A DNA stretch of 64,000 bases. Source: Aeromicrobium piscarium. Lineage in GTDB: Bacteria; Actinomycetota; Actinomycetes; Propionibacteriales; Nocardioidaceae. The notes beneath the pieces were generated by a model. That model did no database searches and had not been told where the DNA came from. It was given only the letters and a program-made list of their open reading frames with translations. Position 1 is the stretch's first letter, and the number at the start of each line of letters is the position of its first letter. The stretch lies in NCBI RefSeq assembly GCF_007421815.1, contig NZ_VLNT01000002.1:384732-448731 (forward strand), written 5' to 3'. Both the position numbers and the translations under genes were made by a program. Of the stretch, positions 8,289-17,243 are shown piece by piece.

Positions 8289-8347
8289 CCGCGTCCGCTG
8301 ACGTACCTGTCGGACAGACCGTCCTGTGACCCTTGCTAGGAGGAATC

Positions 8348-8665
8348 ATGCTTCAACTCGACCTGCTACCCACGATCGTGCAGCTTCTGCCGATGGACAT
8401 CACCATCGATCCGAACTCCAACGGGCTGCCCGGGATCGGGCAGCTCCGCAAGATCGTCGGCGCGTCCATGACGGTCGGTCTGATCTTGGCCGTCTTGGCG
8501 CTGATCATTTCGGCCGTGGTGTGGGCGATGGGCGCGAACGCGTCTAACCCACACCTGGCTGGGCGCGGGAAGTTCGGGGTCGTGATCGCGCTTGGCGCCG
8601 CGATTGTCACCGGCGCCTCGGTCGCGTTGGTCAACTTCTTCTGGAACGTCGGCCAAGCGGTCTGA
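8348..8665 (+). CDS. DUF6112-like small membrane protein (VirB2/pilin-type), copy 2
   Basis: ATG 8348 follows an AGGAGG site. The 105-residue product has an amphipathic start (DITIDPNSNGLPGIGQL) and two hydrophobic helices (about 40-62 and 76-100). It is a diverged duplicate of the protein encoded just upstream (shared pattern G-LR-I-GA---GL----L-LIISA--WA). As a likely VirB2-type subunit it would sit in the membrane and be assembled with the VirB6-like protein encoded 30 bp downstream. Two forms could build a mixed pilus or channel, or one could have changed role. Confidence 0.77.
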   Translation: MLQLDLLPTIVQLLPMDITIDPNSNGLPGIGQLRKIVGASMTVGLILAVLALIISAVVWAMGANASNPHLAGRGKFGVVIALGAAIVTGASVALVNFFWNVGQAV

Positions 8666-8695
8666 GTCGAACGCGAATCGAGAAGGAGCAGAGCG

Positions 8696-9991
8696 ATGGT
8701 CGACGTATGCGACGTCCCCGTGGTCTCCACCGTGTGCGACAAGGCCGGCGACGCTGCCGCCAGCTTGGTCACCGCTCCCTTCGATTGGCTCGCCGAGGGC
8801 ATGGGCAACGCCGCGGAGTGGATGTTCAAGTCCGTGTGGAACGTCTTCGACTCCACCACCTCGGTCGACATCACCAGCGACGAATACATGAAGGTCTACA
8901 ACATCCTGTTCGGCGTCGCGGTCTTCGTGATGCTCGGCTTCTTCCTCCTCCAGGTCATCGGCGGCATGGTCCGACGAGAACCCGCAGCCCTGACCCGCGC
9001 ACTCACCGGCCTGGCCAAATCGATCCTCGGGTCCTTCGTCGCGATCACCCTGCTCGCCCTCGCCCTGGAGATCACCGACCAGCTCACCATCGGGATCGTC
9101 AACGCGGCCGGCACCAACATGAACGAGATGGGCGACCGCGTTGCCCTGCTCGCGGTCGGGATCGGCGGACTCAGCCTCAAAGCCCCCGGCGCAGCCGCGA
9201 TCCTGACGATCTTCCTCGCCGGACTCTCCATCGGTGCCGCGGTCATCGTGTGGATCAGCCTGCTGGTCCGCAAGGCCCTGCTGCTGGTCGCGATCGTGTT
9301 CGCGCCCGTGGCCCTGGCCGGTGCCTCGTGGGATCAGACCCGGGGCTGGATCGGCAAGTGGGCCACGTTCGTGATCGCGCTGATCTTGTCCAAACTCGTG
9401 CTCGTGGTGATTTTCCTGCTCGCCACCGCCCAAGTTTCCGCGCCGATCGACGCCGACCTGCAGTCGGTCAGCGAACCGATCGCCGGCGTCGTGCTGATGC
9501 TGATGGCCGGGTTCGCGCCGTACATGACCTACAAGGCGATCAGCTTCATGGGCTTCGACATGTACCACGCCATGTCGGCCGAACAAGAGACCAAGTCGTC
9601 GATGAACCGGCCCCTTCCGATCCGAACCGGCGCAGGCTCGAATGGCATGGTCCCGAAGATCCTCGGCGGCGACGGCGGAGGATCCGGTAGCGCAGGGCGG
9701 GGCGCCGCACCTGCTGCCGCCCCCAACGGAGGCGCCGCAATCAGCGGCGCCGGCGGCGCTTCGTCGGGCGGGGCCGCGGCAGGCGGAGTCATGGCCGCCG
9801 GTGCCGTGGCAGCCAAGAAGGCCGCGACGGCCGGTCCGAAGATGGGCAACTACGTGGCCGCGCAGTCCTCGGGCCAAGCCGAGCAAGCAAGTGCACCCGC
9901 CGGCGCCGCCGGGACGGTTCCGGCCCACACAGCAGATCCGACCCCTGCCATGACAGGCCGCCGCTCGGATGACTCAGGTACCGGACGATGA
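8696..9991 (+). CDS. VirB6/TrbL-like (SCO6881-type) integral membrane channel protein
   Basis: ATG 8696, after a GAAGGAG site, gives 431 residues. Residues about 65-300 hold six or so hydrophobic helices, as in VirB6/TrbL channel proteins. A short extracytoplasmic start precedes them, with cysteines in the first 15 residues (VDVCDVPVVSTVC). The C-terminal 130 residues are low-complexity Gly/Ala/Pro-rich and probably disordered. It resembles the Streptomyces SCO6881-type membrane proteins that travel with SCO6880-type partners; here the SCO6880-like gene follows with an ATGA overlap. It likely forms the inner-membrane part of the transfer channel. Confidence 0.85.
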   Translation: MVDVCDVPVVSTVCDKAGDAAASLVTAPFDWLAEGMGNAAEWMFKSVWNVFDSTTSVDITSDEYMKVYNILFGVAVFVMLGFFLLQVIGGMVRREPAALTRALTGLAKSILGSFVAITLLALALEITDQLTIGIVNAAGTNMNEMGDRVALLAVGIGGLSLKAPGAAAILTIFLAGLSIGAAVIVWISLLVRKALLLVAIVFAPVALAGASWDQTRGWIGKWATFVIALILSKLVLVVIFLLATAQVSAPIDADLQSVSEPIAGVVLMLMAGFAPYMTYKAISFMGFDMYHAMSAEQETKSSMNRPLPIRTGAGSNGMVPKILGGDGGGSGSAGRGAAPAAAPNGGAAISGAGGASSGGAAAGGVMAAGAVAAKKAATAGPKMGNYVAAQSSGQAEQASAPAGAAGTVPAHTADPTPAMTGRRSDDSGTGR

Positions 9992-11457
9992 GCACCACGA
10001 ACACCACCCGGACGGGCGACTACGAGCTACAGCCGGTGAAATTCTCCCGACTGGCACGCCGCGGGGTCCTGTTCGGGCTGACCGCCTCCCAACTGGTGGT
10101 GGTCGGCATCGGCGCAGTGACCCTCGTGCTCTCCCTCTACATTGGCGGCGGCGCGAGCTTGGTCTTCGCCCTCCCGGTCATCGTCTGCTGCAGTGCCCTG
10201 GCCTGGATCAGCGTCGGGGGCCGCAAACTCATCCAGTGGCTGCCCATCGTCGGCGTCTGGCTCTGGCGCTCCACCGGGGGCCAGTTGCTCTACCGGCGTC
10301 GCGTCATCGCCCCGCGACCAGTCGGCACCCTCGCGCTTCCCGGGGATGCGGCCCGGTTGCGTCAGTGGCTCGACCCCGACACCGGCGCAGTGATGGTTCA
10401 CGACCCGCACCGCTCGACGCTGACCGCGATCGTGGCGGTCTCCCACCCAGCGTTCATCCTGCTCGACCCGCTCGAACAGGAACGCCGCGTCACCGGCTGG
10501 GGCCGAGTCCTAGCCACCGCATGCCGCTCGGGACGGATCGCCTCGCTACAGATCATGGAACGCACCCTGCCCGACTCCGGCAAAGGGCTGGCCGAGTGGT
10601 GGCACCAGCACGGCTCCGGGGACGACACCTTCACCGCCACCACCTACGGCGAACTCATCGACCGCGCCGGACCAGCCGGTGAACGGCACGCCTCGACCAT
10701 CTCGCTGTCGCTGAACCTCAAGACCGCCAGCCGAGCCATCCGCGCAGCCGGCGGAGGCAACCGTGGGGCAGCCGCCGTCCTGCGCCAGGAAATGTCGACG
10801 ATCATCGCCGCGCTCCGCTCCGCCGACCTCGCCCCCTCCGAATGGCTCGACCCCGGCGAACTCGCCGTCATCCTGCGCGGTGCCTACGACCCCGACGTCG
10901 GCGCAGCCCTGGAGCGTCACGGAGACGTCGGCCGCGACCTCGCCACCGCCGGCCCAGTCGCCGTCACCGAAAGCTGGTCAATGCTGCGCTCCGACTCCGC
11001 GCACCACTGTGTGCTGTGGATCAGCGAATGGCCACGATCCCTCGTTTTCCCGGGGTTCCTCGCACCCGTCCTGCTGTCCTCCGGAATCCGACGCACCTTC
11101 ACGTTGCTCTACACGCCGCTGCGCACCGACCAGGCCGCCCGCGACATCCGCAAGAAGAAGACCGAGTACGTCTCCGACGCCGCGCAACGTCAACGCATCG
11201 GCCAGATCGAGGACGCCCAGCACAGCGCCGAATACCAAGACGTCCTCAAGCAGGAGGCGGACCTGACCGCCGGCCACGGCATCCTCCGCGTCACCGGCCT
11301 CATCGCCGTCAGCGCCAGCGACCCCAACGAACTCGAACGCGCCGTCGCCGACATCGAACAAGCCGCCATCCAAGCCTCATGCGAGACCCGGCGCCTGTGG
11401 GGTCAGCAGGCCCAGTCGTTCACCGCCGCTGCACTGCCGTTGTGCCGTCACGTCTGA
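9988..11457 (+). CDS. SCO6880-family type IV secretion protein
   Basis: The start ATG 9988 overlaps the previous stop (ATGA). The 489-residue product begins with a PrgI/VirB3-like part: a short cytoplasmic lead (YELQPVKFSRLARRG) and two close hydrophobic helices at about residues 28-70. The remaining 400 residues are soluble and resemble the N-terminal non-ATPase part of VirB4. The ATPase module itself is encoded separately, two genes downstream. This split VirB3-VirB4N / VirB4C layout is known from SCO6880-type systems. It should bind the membrane channel and recruit the ATPase. No Walker motif is present, as expected. Confidence 0.87.
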   Translation: MSTTNTTRTGDYELQPVKFSRLARRGVLFGLTASQLVVVGIGAVTLVLSLYIGGGASLVFALPVIVCCSALAWISVGGRKLIQWLPIVGVWLWRSTGGQLLYRRRVIAPRPVGTLALPGDAARLRQWLDPDTGAVMVHDPHRSTLTAIVAVSHPAFILLDPLEQERRVTGWGRVLATACRSGRIASLQIMERTLPDSGKGLAEWWHQHGSGDDTFTATTYGELIDRAGPAGERHASTISLSLNLKTASRAIRAAGGGNRGAAAVLRQEMSTIIAALRSADLAPSEWLDPGELAVILRGAYDPDVGAALERHGDVGRDLATAGPVAVTESWSMLRSDSAHHCVLWISEWPRSLVFPGFLAPVLLSSGIRRTFTLLYTPLRTDQAARDIRKKKTEYVSDAAQRQRIGQIEDAQHSAEYQDVLKQEADLTAGHGILRVTGLIAVSASDPNELERAVADIEQAAIQASCETRRLWGQQAQSFTAAALPLCRHV

Positions 11458-11511
11458 CACCGGTTGCGCACCTCGATAGCAGCCAGGCTCCAGCCCCTTC
11501 AGGAGGAATCC

Positions 11512-11907
11512 ATGCCGACCTTCGACAACCCCACTACTGATGCTTCCGAGGCCGAACAAGCCCTACGCGGACTCGCCCACGCCACCCGTCGGATCGAGGA
11601 CCCGTCCCAGATCTACGGGGTGCTCGGATCACTGTCCCGAGCGACCGCGTCGCTGAGTCAGACGTTGCACCAACTGGGTTCGTATCACGACAACCACGGG
11701 GCACGCGCTGACGCGACGATCGTCGATCCGAAGCAGACAGGCGCTGCGTACCGAGTGTCGTGGGATCTGCACCGTGCCGGGGAGATGCTGACCAGCATCC
11801 AGAAGTCGATCGACAGCGCACACCAGTCAGAAGCCACGATCGTCTACCCAAGCCCGGTCACCGCATCCCGCCCATCGAGTCGCAGTCACGACGGGTTGTC
11901 ACTGTGA
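11512..11907 (+). CDS. Small hypothetical protein of the transfer operon
   Basis: ATG 11512 has a CAGGAGGA site at ideal distance; the TGA stop overlaps the GTG of the VirB4-like gene. The 131-residue product is soluble and mostly helical (EQALRGLAHATRRIED; ATASLSQTLHQLG) with no membrane segment or known motif. The tight coupling on both sides makes it a real component of the transfer operon, perhaps an ATPase-associated factor. I do not recognise a family. Confidence 0.7.
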   Translation: MPTFDNPTTDASEAEQALRGLAHATRRIEDPSQIYGVLGSLSRATASLSQTLHQLGSYHDNHGARADATIVDPKQTGAAYRVSWDLHRAGEMLTSIQKSIDSAHQSEATIVYPSPVTASRPSSRSHDGLSL

Positions 11908-13394
11908 ACGACCACGAGGCATCCCGACTGCACAGCGCCGTACTGGTCTCACCGAAGCGCGAACGACGGCGTGACCGCAAGGCCCGCAAGCTTGCTGCCC
12001 GGGACCTTCTCTCCCGCGACCGCGCCGAGCAGAAGAGCGCCGCCCGAGCCAAGGCCGACGCCCTCACCGCCGAACGCAAAGCCACCGTGCTGCTGCCCAA
12101 GGCCGGCGAGCACAGGCCCGCGGCATTGCGAACACCAGGCCGGTTGCGGCTCCCCCGCCACCAAGACACCTCGGCCACCCTGGCTGGCGCCTACCCGTTC
12201 CTCGCCGAAGGCGGACTCGGCAGCGACGGCGTGTTCGTCGGCCAGGATCTGTACTCCGGCAGCTCGTTCGTCTACGACCCCTGGGTCCTATACGCCCGCG
12301 GACTGATCACCGCCCCCAACGTCGTACTCGCCGGGATCGTCGGCTCCGGAAAATCCTCTCTGGCCAAGAGCCTCTACACCCGCTCCATCCCCTTCGGGCG
12401 CCGCGTCTACATCCCCGGCGACCCGAAAGGCGAACACACCGGTGTGGCAGAGGCGGTCGGCGGCAAGGCGATCGCACTCGGACACGGCATGTCCGCCCGA
12501 CTCAACCCCCTCGACGAAGGCCACCGACCCAGCGGACTCGACGACACCCAATGGGCAGCCCAGGTCAGCGCACGCCGCCGCGACCTCCTCGGCGCTCTCG
12601 CCGAAACCGTGCTCGACCGTCGACTCTCCCCGCTGGAACACACCGCCATCGACATCGCACTGGCCGAGGTCGTCCGCACCGCCGACGTACCCGTGCTTCC
12701 GCTCGTGGTCGACCGACTCCTGGAACCCGACCCCAGCGTCGACCCCACCGGACGCCTCACCGAGGACGGCCGACTGCCCGGCCATGCGCTACGCCGCCTC
12801 GTCGCGGGCGACCTAGCCGGACTCTTCGACGGACCCTCGACTGTCCGGTTCGATCCCACGCTGCCGATGATCTCCCTCGACCTGTCACGCGTCACCGAGA
12901 ACGCCACCCTCGTCTCGGTGCTCATGACGTGCGCGTCGGCATGGATGGAGTCCGCGCTCCTCGACCCCAACGGCGGACAACGCTGGGTCGTGTACGACGA
13001 AGCCTGGCGGCTCATGTCCCACCCAGCACTACTGCGGCGCATGGATGCCCACTGGCGCCTCGCCCGGCACTACGGCATCGCCAACATGCTCGTCTTCCAC
13101 AAGCTATCCGACCTCGACAACGTCGGTGACTCCGGCTCAGCGATGCGAGCACTCGCCTCCTCGCTGCTGGCGAACGCCGAGACGCGAGTCGTGTACCGCC
13201 AAGAGTCCGACCAGCTCGGGAGCACCGCCACCGCACTCGGGCTGACCGGCACCGAACAGTCGCTGCTGCCGACGTTGGGGACCGGCCAGGGCCTGTGGCG
13301 AATCAAGCACCGCTCATTCGTTGTGCAACATCAACTCCATCCTGCTGAGCTGGAACTGTTCGATACTGCGGGTCGGATGACCTGCAGTGTTTGA
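11904..13394 (+). CDS. VirB4-like type IV secretion ATPase
   Basis: GTG 11904 overlaps the previous stop (GTGA), giving 496 residues. A basic, coiled-coil-like lead (residues 15-60, many K/R/A) precedes the RecA-like ATPase: Walker A GIVGSGKSS at about 144-152 and Walker B WVVYDEAWRL near 361-370, followed by the helical region that in VirB4 ends with a conserved Gln/Arg part. It lacks the VirB4 N-terminal domain, which the SCO6880-type protein appears to supply. It would power substrate transfer and channel assembly at the membrane. It is the last gene before the merR/merA insertion. Confidence 0.92.
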   Translation: MNDHEASRLHSAVLVSPKRERRRDRKARKLAARDLLSRDRAEQKSAARAKADALTAERKATVLLPKAGEHRPAALRTPGRLRLPRHQDTSATLAGAYPFLAEGGLGSDGVFVGQDLYSGSSFVYDPWVLYARGLITAPNVVLAGIVGSGKSSLAKSLYTRSIPFGRRVYIPGDPKGEHTGVAEAVGGKAIALGHGMSARLNPLDEGHRPSGLDDTQWAAQVSARRRDLLGALAETVLDRRLSPLEHTAIDIALAEVVRTADVPVLPLVVDRLLEPDPSVDPTGRLTEDGRLPGHALRRLVAGDLAGLFDGPSTVRFDPTLPMISLDLSRVTENATLVSVLMTCASAWMESALLDPNGGQRWVVYDEAWRLMSHPALLRRMDAHWRLARHYGIANMLVFHKLSDLDNVGDSGSAMRALASSLLANAETRVVYRQESDQLGSTATALGLTGTEQSLLPTLGTGQGLWRIKHRSFVVQHQLHPAELELFDTAGRMTCSV

Positions 13395-13462
13395 ACTTCC
13401 CCGCCCAATTTGCGTCCACACAAAAGGTCCAAATGGCTTAGGTTCTGGTATCCAAGAGCCGT

Positions 13463-13855
13463 TCAGATGTATCGGCAGACCAGGCCGGGATCACAAGTGT
13501 CGGGTGCGGGCTCGGCAGCGGCATCGCGCAGGACTGCGATGGAGTCGTGCAGTGCGGTGAGCCGGGCAATCTGCTGCTCGATCTCAGTCAGGCGGGTGTG
13601 GAGAAGGTCCCGAACGTGCTCGCAGGGCGAGCCACCGCTGTCACGGATGTCCAGGATCTGGCGGATTTGGGCGAGGGTGAGACCTGCCGCTTGGCCGCGG
13701 TGGACGAAGTCGATCCGGTTGACAGCATCGGGCTCGTAGGCCCGATATCCGGACGGTGTGCGCTCAGCCGGTGGGAGTAGCCCCTGCTTCTCGTAGAACC
13801 GCAGCGTCTTGGCCGTCGTGCCCGCCCGTTGGGCGAGTTCTCCGATGCGCATCAT
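13463..13855 (-). CDS. MerR-family metal-sensing regulator (three-cysteine type)
   Basis: From ATG 13855 the product has 130 residues. The N-terminal winged helix reads IGELAQRAGTTAKTLRFYE, typical of MerR. A long dimer helix follows. C78 (SPCEHV) and a C-terminal C121-x5-C127 pair provide the three-cysteine set used by metal-sensing MerR proteins. The gene is divergent from merA over a MerR-type promoter, so Hg(II) is the likely effector, although CX5C spacing also occurs in Zn/Pb/Cu sensors. In this family the protein twists the long-spacer promoter DNA to activate it. Confidence 0.88.
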   Translation of the reverse strand: MMRIGELAQRAGTTAKTLRFYEKQGLLPPAERTPSGYRAYEPDAVNRIDFVHRGQAAGLTLAQIRQILDIRDSGGSPCEHVRDLLHTRLTEIEQQIARLTALHDSIAVLRDAAAEPAPDTCDPGLVCRYI

Positions 13856-13884
13856 GGATTCCGATCTATCACCGGGGCGCGTGC

Positions 13885-13916
13885 TTGACCTTCCCCTGTA
13901 CTGGAAGGTCCAGTAT
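13885..13916 (+). promoter_or_regulatory. MerR-type merA promoter and operator
   Basis: TTGACC (13885-13890) is separated by 20 bp, longer than the usual 17, from a weak -10, CAGTAT (13911-13916). Within the spacer lies a perfect dyad, GACCTTCC - 8 bp - GGAAGGTC (13887-13910). Over-long spacer plus centred dyad is the hallmark of MerR-activated promoters. It drives merA (ATG 13955). Confidence 0.85.
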
Positions 13917-13954
13917 GGCTGACACGGATGCAGCCAAGCGGTGACAGGAGAGCC

Positions 13955-15376
13955 ATGCTTACAAAGTTCGACCTCGCCATCGTCGGATCCGGCGGTGGCG
14001 CGTTCGCCGCCGCGATCCGCGCCACCACGCTGGGGAAGTCGGTGGTGATGATCGAACGCGGCACGCTCGGCGGGACCTGCGTGAACACCGGCTGTGTTCC
14101 CTCGAAGGCCCTCATCGCCGCAGCCAATGCCCGCCATGTAGCAGAAGACGCCTCAGAGCGCTTCCCGGGGATCGTGACGAAGGCGAACCCCGTAGATATG
14201 GCGGCGCTGATTGGGGGGAAGCAAGCGTTGGTCGAATCACTGCGCGGCGAGAAGTACGTCGACGTCGCCGACTCCTACGGCTGGCAGGTCCGCCGGGGAG
14301 ACGCCGCGTTCGTGGGCACGCCTGATGCACCGGTTTTGGAGGTCATCGGAATCGACGGGAGCGTCGAGATCGTCGAGGCTGAGCACTATCTGGTCGCCAC
14401 CGGTTCCCGACCTTGGGCACCGACGATCGATGGTCTGGACGAAGCGGGATACCTGACCTCGGCCACCTCGATGGAGTTGACCAAGGTTCCCGAGTCACTG
14501 CTCGTACTCGGCGGCGGCTACGTCGCCCTAGAGCAGGCACAACTGTTTGCCCGACTGGGTGCGAACGTCACCATGCTGGTTCGCTCCCGGCTGGCATCGA
14601 AGGAGGAGCCAGACGTCTCCAAAGCGCTTGAGGAAGTGTTCGCCGACGAGGGTATCCGCGTTATCCGCCACGCAGTACCGACCCGAGTCGCCCGCGAAGT
14701 AGGCGGCGAGATCGTCCTGAGCGCCGACGTAGCCAGCGGAACGCGAGAGTTCCGCGCCGACCATGTCCTGGTCGCCCTCGGCCGCCGCCCCGTCACCGAC
14801 AGACTGAACCTCCTCGCCGTCGGAGTGAAGACCGGTGACGCCGGAGAGGTCGTGGTGACGGATCAACTGCGGTCGTCCAACCCGCGGATCTGGGCGGCGG
14901 GTGATGTCACCGGGCACCCCGAGTTCGTCTACGTAGCCGCCCACCATGGCACCCTGGTCGCCGAGAATGCCCTCTCCCACACCGAGAGAGCCGTCGACTA
15001 CGCGCGGCTACCGCGGGTGACCTTCACCAGCCCCGCCATCGGCGCAGTCGGCATGACCGAGAAAGACGTCATCGCCGCCGGTATCCCCTGCGACTGCCGT
15101 GTGCTGCCCCTGCACCACGTGCCCCGCGCACTGGTGAACCGCGACACCCGCGGGTTCATCAAGATCGTCGTGAACGCCGACACAAGCGAGATTCTCGGCC
15201 TGACCGCCGTTGCCCAGGACGCCGGCGAACTGGCCGCCGCCGGCGTCCACCTCCTGGGCAAGACCATCGCCGAGGTCGCCGACACATGGGCCCCCTACCT
15301 GACCATGGCCGAAGGCATCCGTATTGCCGCCAAGGCCTTCACCACCGACCCCTCGCAACTGTCCTGCTGCGCATGA
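13955..15376 (+). CDS. merA: Mercuric reductase
   Basis: A 473-residue flavoprotein disulfide reductase. It has the FAD-binding GSGGGAFAAA near the start, the redox-active C42VNTGC47 in GGTCVNTGCVPSK, a NAD(P)H-binding GGGYVALEQAQ segment near 185, and an AAGDVTG FAD motif near 310. It ends with the vicinal CC of LSCCA (471-472), which delivers Hg(II) to the active site and separates MerA from lipoamide dehydrogenase. The optional N-terminal NmerA domain is absent. It reduces Hg(II) to Hg(0) in the cytoplasm. No merT, merP or merB is seen, so this is a minimal mer locus. ATG 13955 follows a CAGGAGAG site. Confidence 0.95.
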   Translation: MLTKFDLAIVGSGGGAFAAAIRATTLGKSVVMIERGTLGGTCVNTGCVPSKALIAAANARHVAEDASERFPGIVTKANPVDMAALIGGKQALVESLRGEKYVDVADSYGWQVRRGDAAFVGTPDAPVLEVIGIDGSVEIVEAEHYLVATGSRPWAPTIDGLDEAGYLTSATSMELTKVPESLLVLGGGYVALEQAQLFARLGANVTMLVRSRLASKEEPDVSKALEEVFADEGIRVIRHAVPTRVAREVGGEIVLSADVASGTREFRADHVLVALGRRPVTDRLNLLAVGVKTGDAGEVVVTDQLRSSNPRIWAAGDVTGHPEFVYVAAHHGTLVAENALSHTERAVDYARLPRVTFTSPAIGAVGMTEKDVIAAGIPCDCRVLPLHHVPRALVNRDTRGFIKIVVNADTSEILGLTAVAQDAGELAAAGVHLLGKTIAEVADTWAPYLTMAEGIRIAAKAFTTDPSQLSCCA

Positions 15377-15591
15377 GGGTTACGCAAGGGTGTTCATCAA
15401 GAACGGGGCGCCGGCGATGAGCCGTCGTGCCTGGTCTTTCACTCAAGGCCTACGTCACCGCAACTACGCTCCGGCGTGAGGTATCTGCGACCGCTCGGCC
15501 TGAATCGAACGGAAACGTAGAGATAGCGACTCAGTCCGGCGGCAACGGACGCACCTGATGGACGACACGTTGTCCAGGAGGTGAGGTCGGG

Positions 15592-16668
15592 ATGCGGCAC
15601 CAGACACAGCAAGCGCAGCAGGCCCGGGAGGCCAAGCTCGACGCGCTGCACGCCAAGCTCACGGAATCCGTAAGCACTCTGGTCAGCGGCGATGACTGGC
15701 GCCGCGCTCTCGAGTTCTCCGCGAGGTTCCGCAGCCGATCGTTCAACAACACGATGCTGATCTACCTGCAGCACTACGAAGCCTTCAGGGCTGGCCGCGT
15801 TCCATCGGCGACCCCGACGTACGTCGCCGGGTTCAAGCAGTGGCAGACCTTGGGCCGACAGGTGATGAAGGGCCAGTCCGGCTACGGGATCCTCGCCCCC
15901 GTCACCGCTCGGTTCGCCTCCCGCACCCCCAACAGTGCCGAGTCATGGCGGCGTCTGGGCCGCGGCGAACGCTCCCAACCCGGCGAGACAACCCGCACCA
16001 AGCTGGTCGGGCTCCGACCCGCGTACGTGTGGGACGTGACGCAGACCGACGGTGAGCCGATCCCCGAACAACCGGCACCAACCCTGTTGTCCGGGCAAGC
16101 ACCGCTCGGGCTTTGGGAGGGACTCGCCGCCCAAGTCGAAGCCCACGGGTTCGCCCTCAAGCAGGTCCCCGATGCCGACACGATCGGCGGCGCGAACGGC
16201 ATCACCGACTTCACCACCCACGAGGTCTGTGTCCGTAGCGACATGGACGAAGCAGCCCAGGTCAAGACACTCGCCCACGAACTCGGCCACGTCATGCTCC
16301 ACTCCCCCGAAGCCCGCACCGGCGACGACACCGCCACCCGCGACGCGGCGCTGCACCGCGGCATCGCCGAAGTCGAAGCCGAGTCCGTAGCCCTGATGAT
16401 CGGTGCCGTCCATGGCCTCGACACCAGCGCCTACACGATCCCGTACGTGTCGAGCTGGGCCAGCAGCATTCCAGGCAGCGACCCGGTCGAGGTCATCCAG
16501 TCCACAGCCGAACGAGTCCGCACCACCGCCGTCCGCGTCCTCGACCAACTCGACACCGCACAGATCGGCAACGGTGACCCGCCAGGCCTCGACCGCTCCG
16601 CCGCCGTCCCTACGGCGCCGGTGCGCCAGCAACAGCCGGTCGTCGAACCGCAGGTGGTCAGACTATGA
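15592..16668 (+). CDS. ArdC-like antirestriction / zincin protein
   Basis: ATG 15592 follows a strong CAGGAGGTGAGG site. The 358-residue product begins with an ArdC-type N-terminal domain (about residues 10-110; RSFNNTMLIYLQHYEAF, then YVAGFKQWQTLGRQVMKGQ), known to bind single-stranded DNA. An ImmA/IrrE-like zincin domain follows with HELGHVMLH near residue 225 and a downstream EAESVALM helix giving the third metal ligand. ArdC proteins shield incoming conjugative DNA from restriction in the recipient. The C-terminal 40 residues are Pro/Gln-rich linker. It begins the second transfer segment, after the mer insertion. Confidence 0.85.
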   Translation: MRHQTQQAQQAREAKLDALHAKLTESVSTLVSGDDWRRALEFSARFRSRSFNNTMLIYLQHYEAFRAGRVPSATPTYVAGFKQWQTLGRQVMKGQSGYGILAPVTARFASRTPNSAESWRRLGRGERSQPGETTRTKLVGLRPAYVWDVTQTDGEPIPEQPAPTLLSGQAPLGLWEGLAAQVEAHGFALKQVPDADTIGGANGITDFTTHEVCVRSDMDEAAQVKTLAHELGHVMLHSPEARTGDDTATRDAALHRGIAEVEAESVALMIGAVHGLDTSAYTIPYVSSWASSIPGSDPVEVIQSTAERVRTTAVRVLDQLDTAQIGNGDPPGLDRSAAVPTAPVRQQQPVVEPQVVRL

Positions 16669-17243
16669 GCCTGCTGAACCCAGCAACCGCCTACCGCCGC
16701 TCCACATCACGGCCACGGATCCCCGTCGTCCTGCCCCTGGTCCGCGTCGCTGTCGACGACACAGGATCCTTGAGCGTCACCGTCGATGACCAACCGCTCG
16801 CTGATGAAGCGTCGGCGCGCTCGCGCGGCGAGCTGCGACCGCTCCTGGACCGCATCGCCACCGAACAGGAATCAGCGCTGCGCGTCGAGATCCACGAACC
16901 CGACGGGAAGGTTTTCACCGACTTCCACACGCTCGAACCGACAGCCACGCCCAGCCCGGCGTCGGAGCCGGTCACCCACGCACGGAGCACCCACGACGGC
17001 CAGCCAATCGTGAACGTGCGGGCAGGCTCACTGACCGGCGAAGGCTTCCAATCCAAAGAGCAGGTCTTCGTCGCGATCGTCGTGCACACCACCACCAGCA
17101 ACTCCGACGGCACACTCGACCTGCACCTTCCCGTGGCGCTACTCGACCGCACGGCAGGCGATGTCGTGCTCGTTGGAAAGGTGTCCGGTGCAACCCGCCC
17201 CTCCCCTGACGAAAGCGACGCATCTGAACGGGACGCCTCGTGA
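16665..17243 (+). CDS. Hypothetical protein coupled to ArdC-like and TraG-like genes
   Basis: The ATG overlaps the previous stop (ATGA) and its own TGA overlaps the next GTG, so all three genes are translationally linked. The 192-residue product is soluble, with beta-rich segments (PLVRVAVDDTGSLSVTVDD; LRVEIHEPDGKVFTDFHTL) and a second beta-rich part near residues 125-170. It has no signal or membrane helix. I do not recognise a family; the position suggests a coupling-protein or DNA-processing accessory. Confidence 0.68.
   Translation: MSLLNPATAYRRSTSRPRIPVVLPLVRVAVDDTGSLSVTVDDQPLADEASARSRGELRPLLDRIATEQESALRVEIHEPDGKVFTDFHTLEPTATPSPASEPVTHARSTHDGQPIVNVRAGSLTGEGFQSKEQVFVAIVVHTTTSNSDGTLDLHLPVALLDRTAGDVVLVGKVSGATRPSPDESDASERDAS

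Noticed and set aside
8366..9928. Long minus-strand open frame of 520 codons
   Set aside because: It mirrors the VirB6-like and DUF6112 genes; the product is a low-complexity His/Asp/Gly-rich sequence with no domain.
13955..15376. Dihydrolipoamide dehydrogenase
   Set aside because: The terminal CC pair, the MerR-type promoter and the divergent MerR gene point to mercuric reductase.
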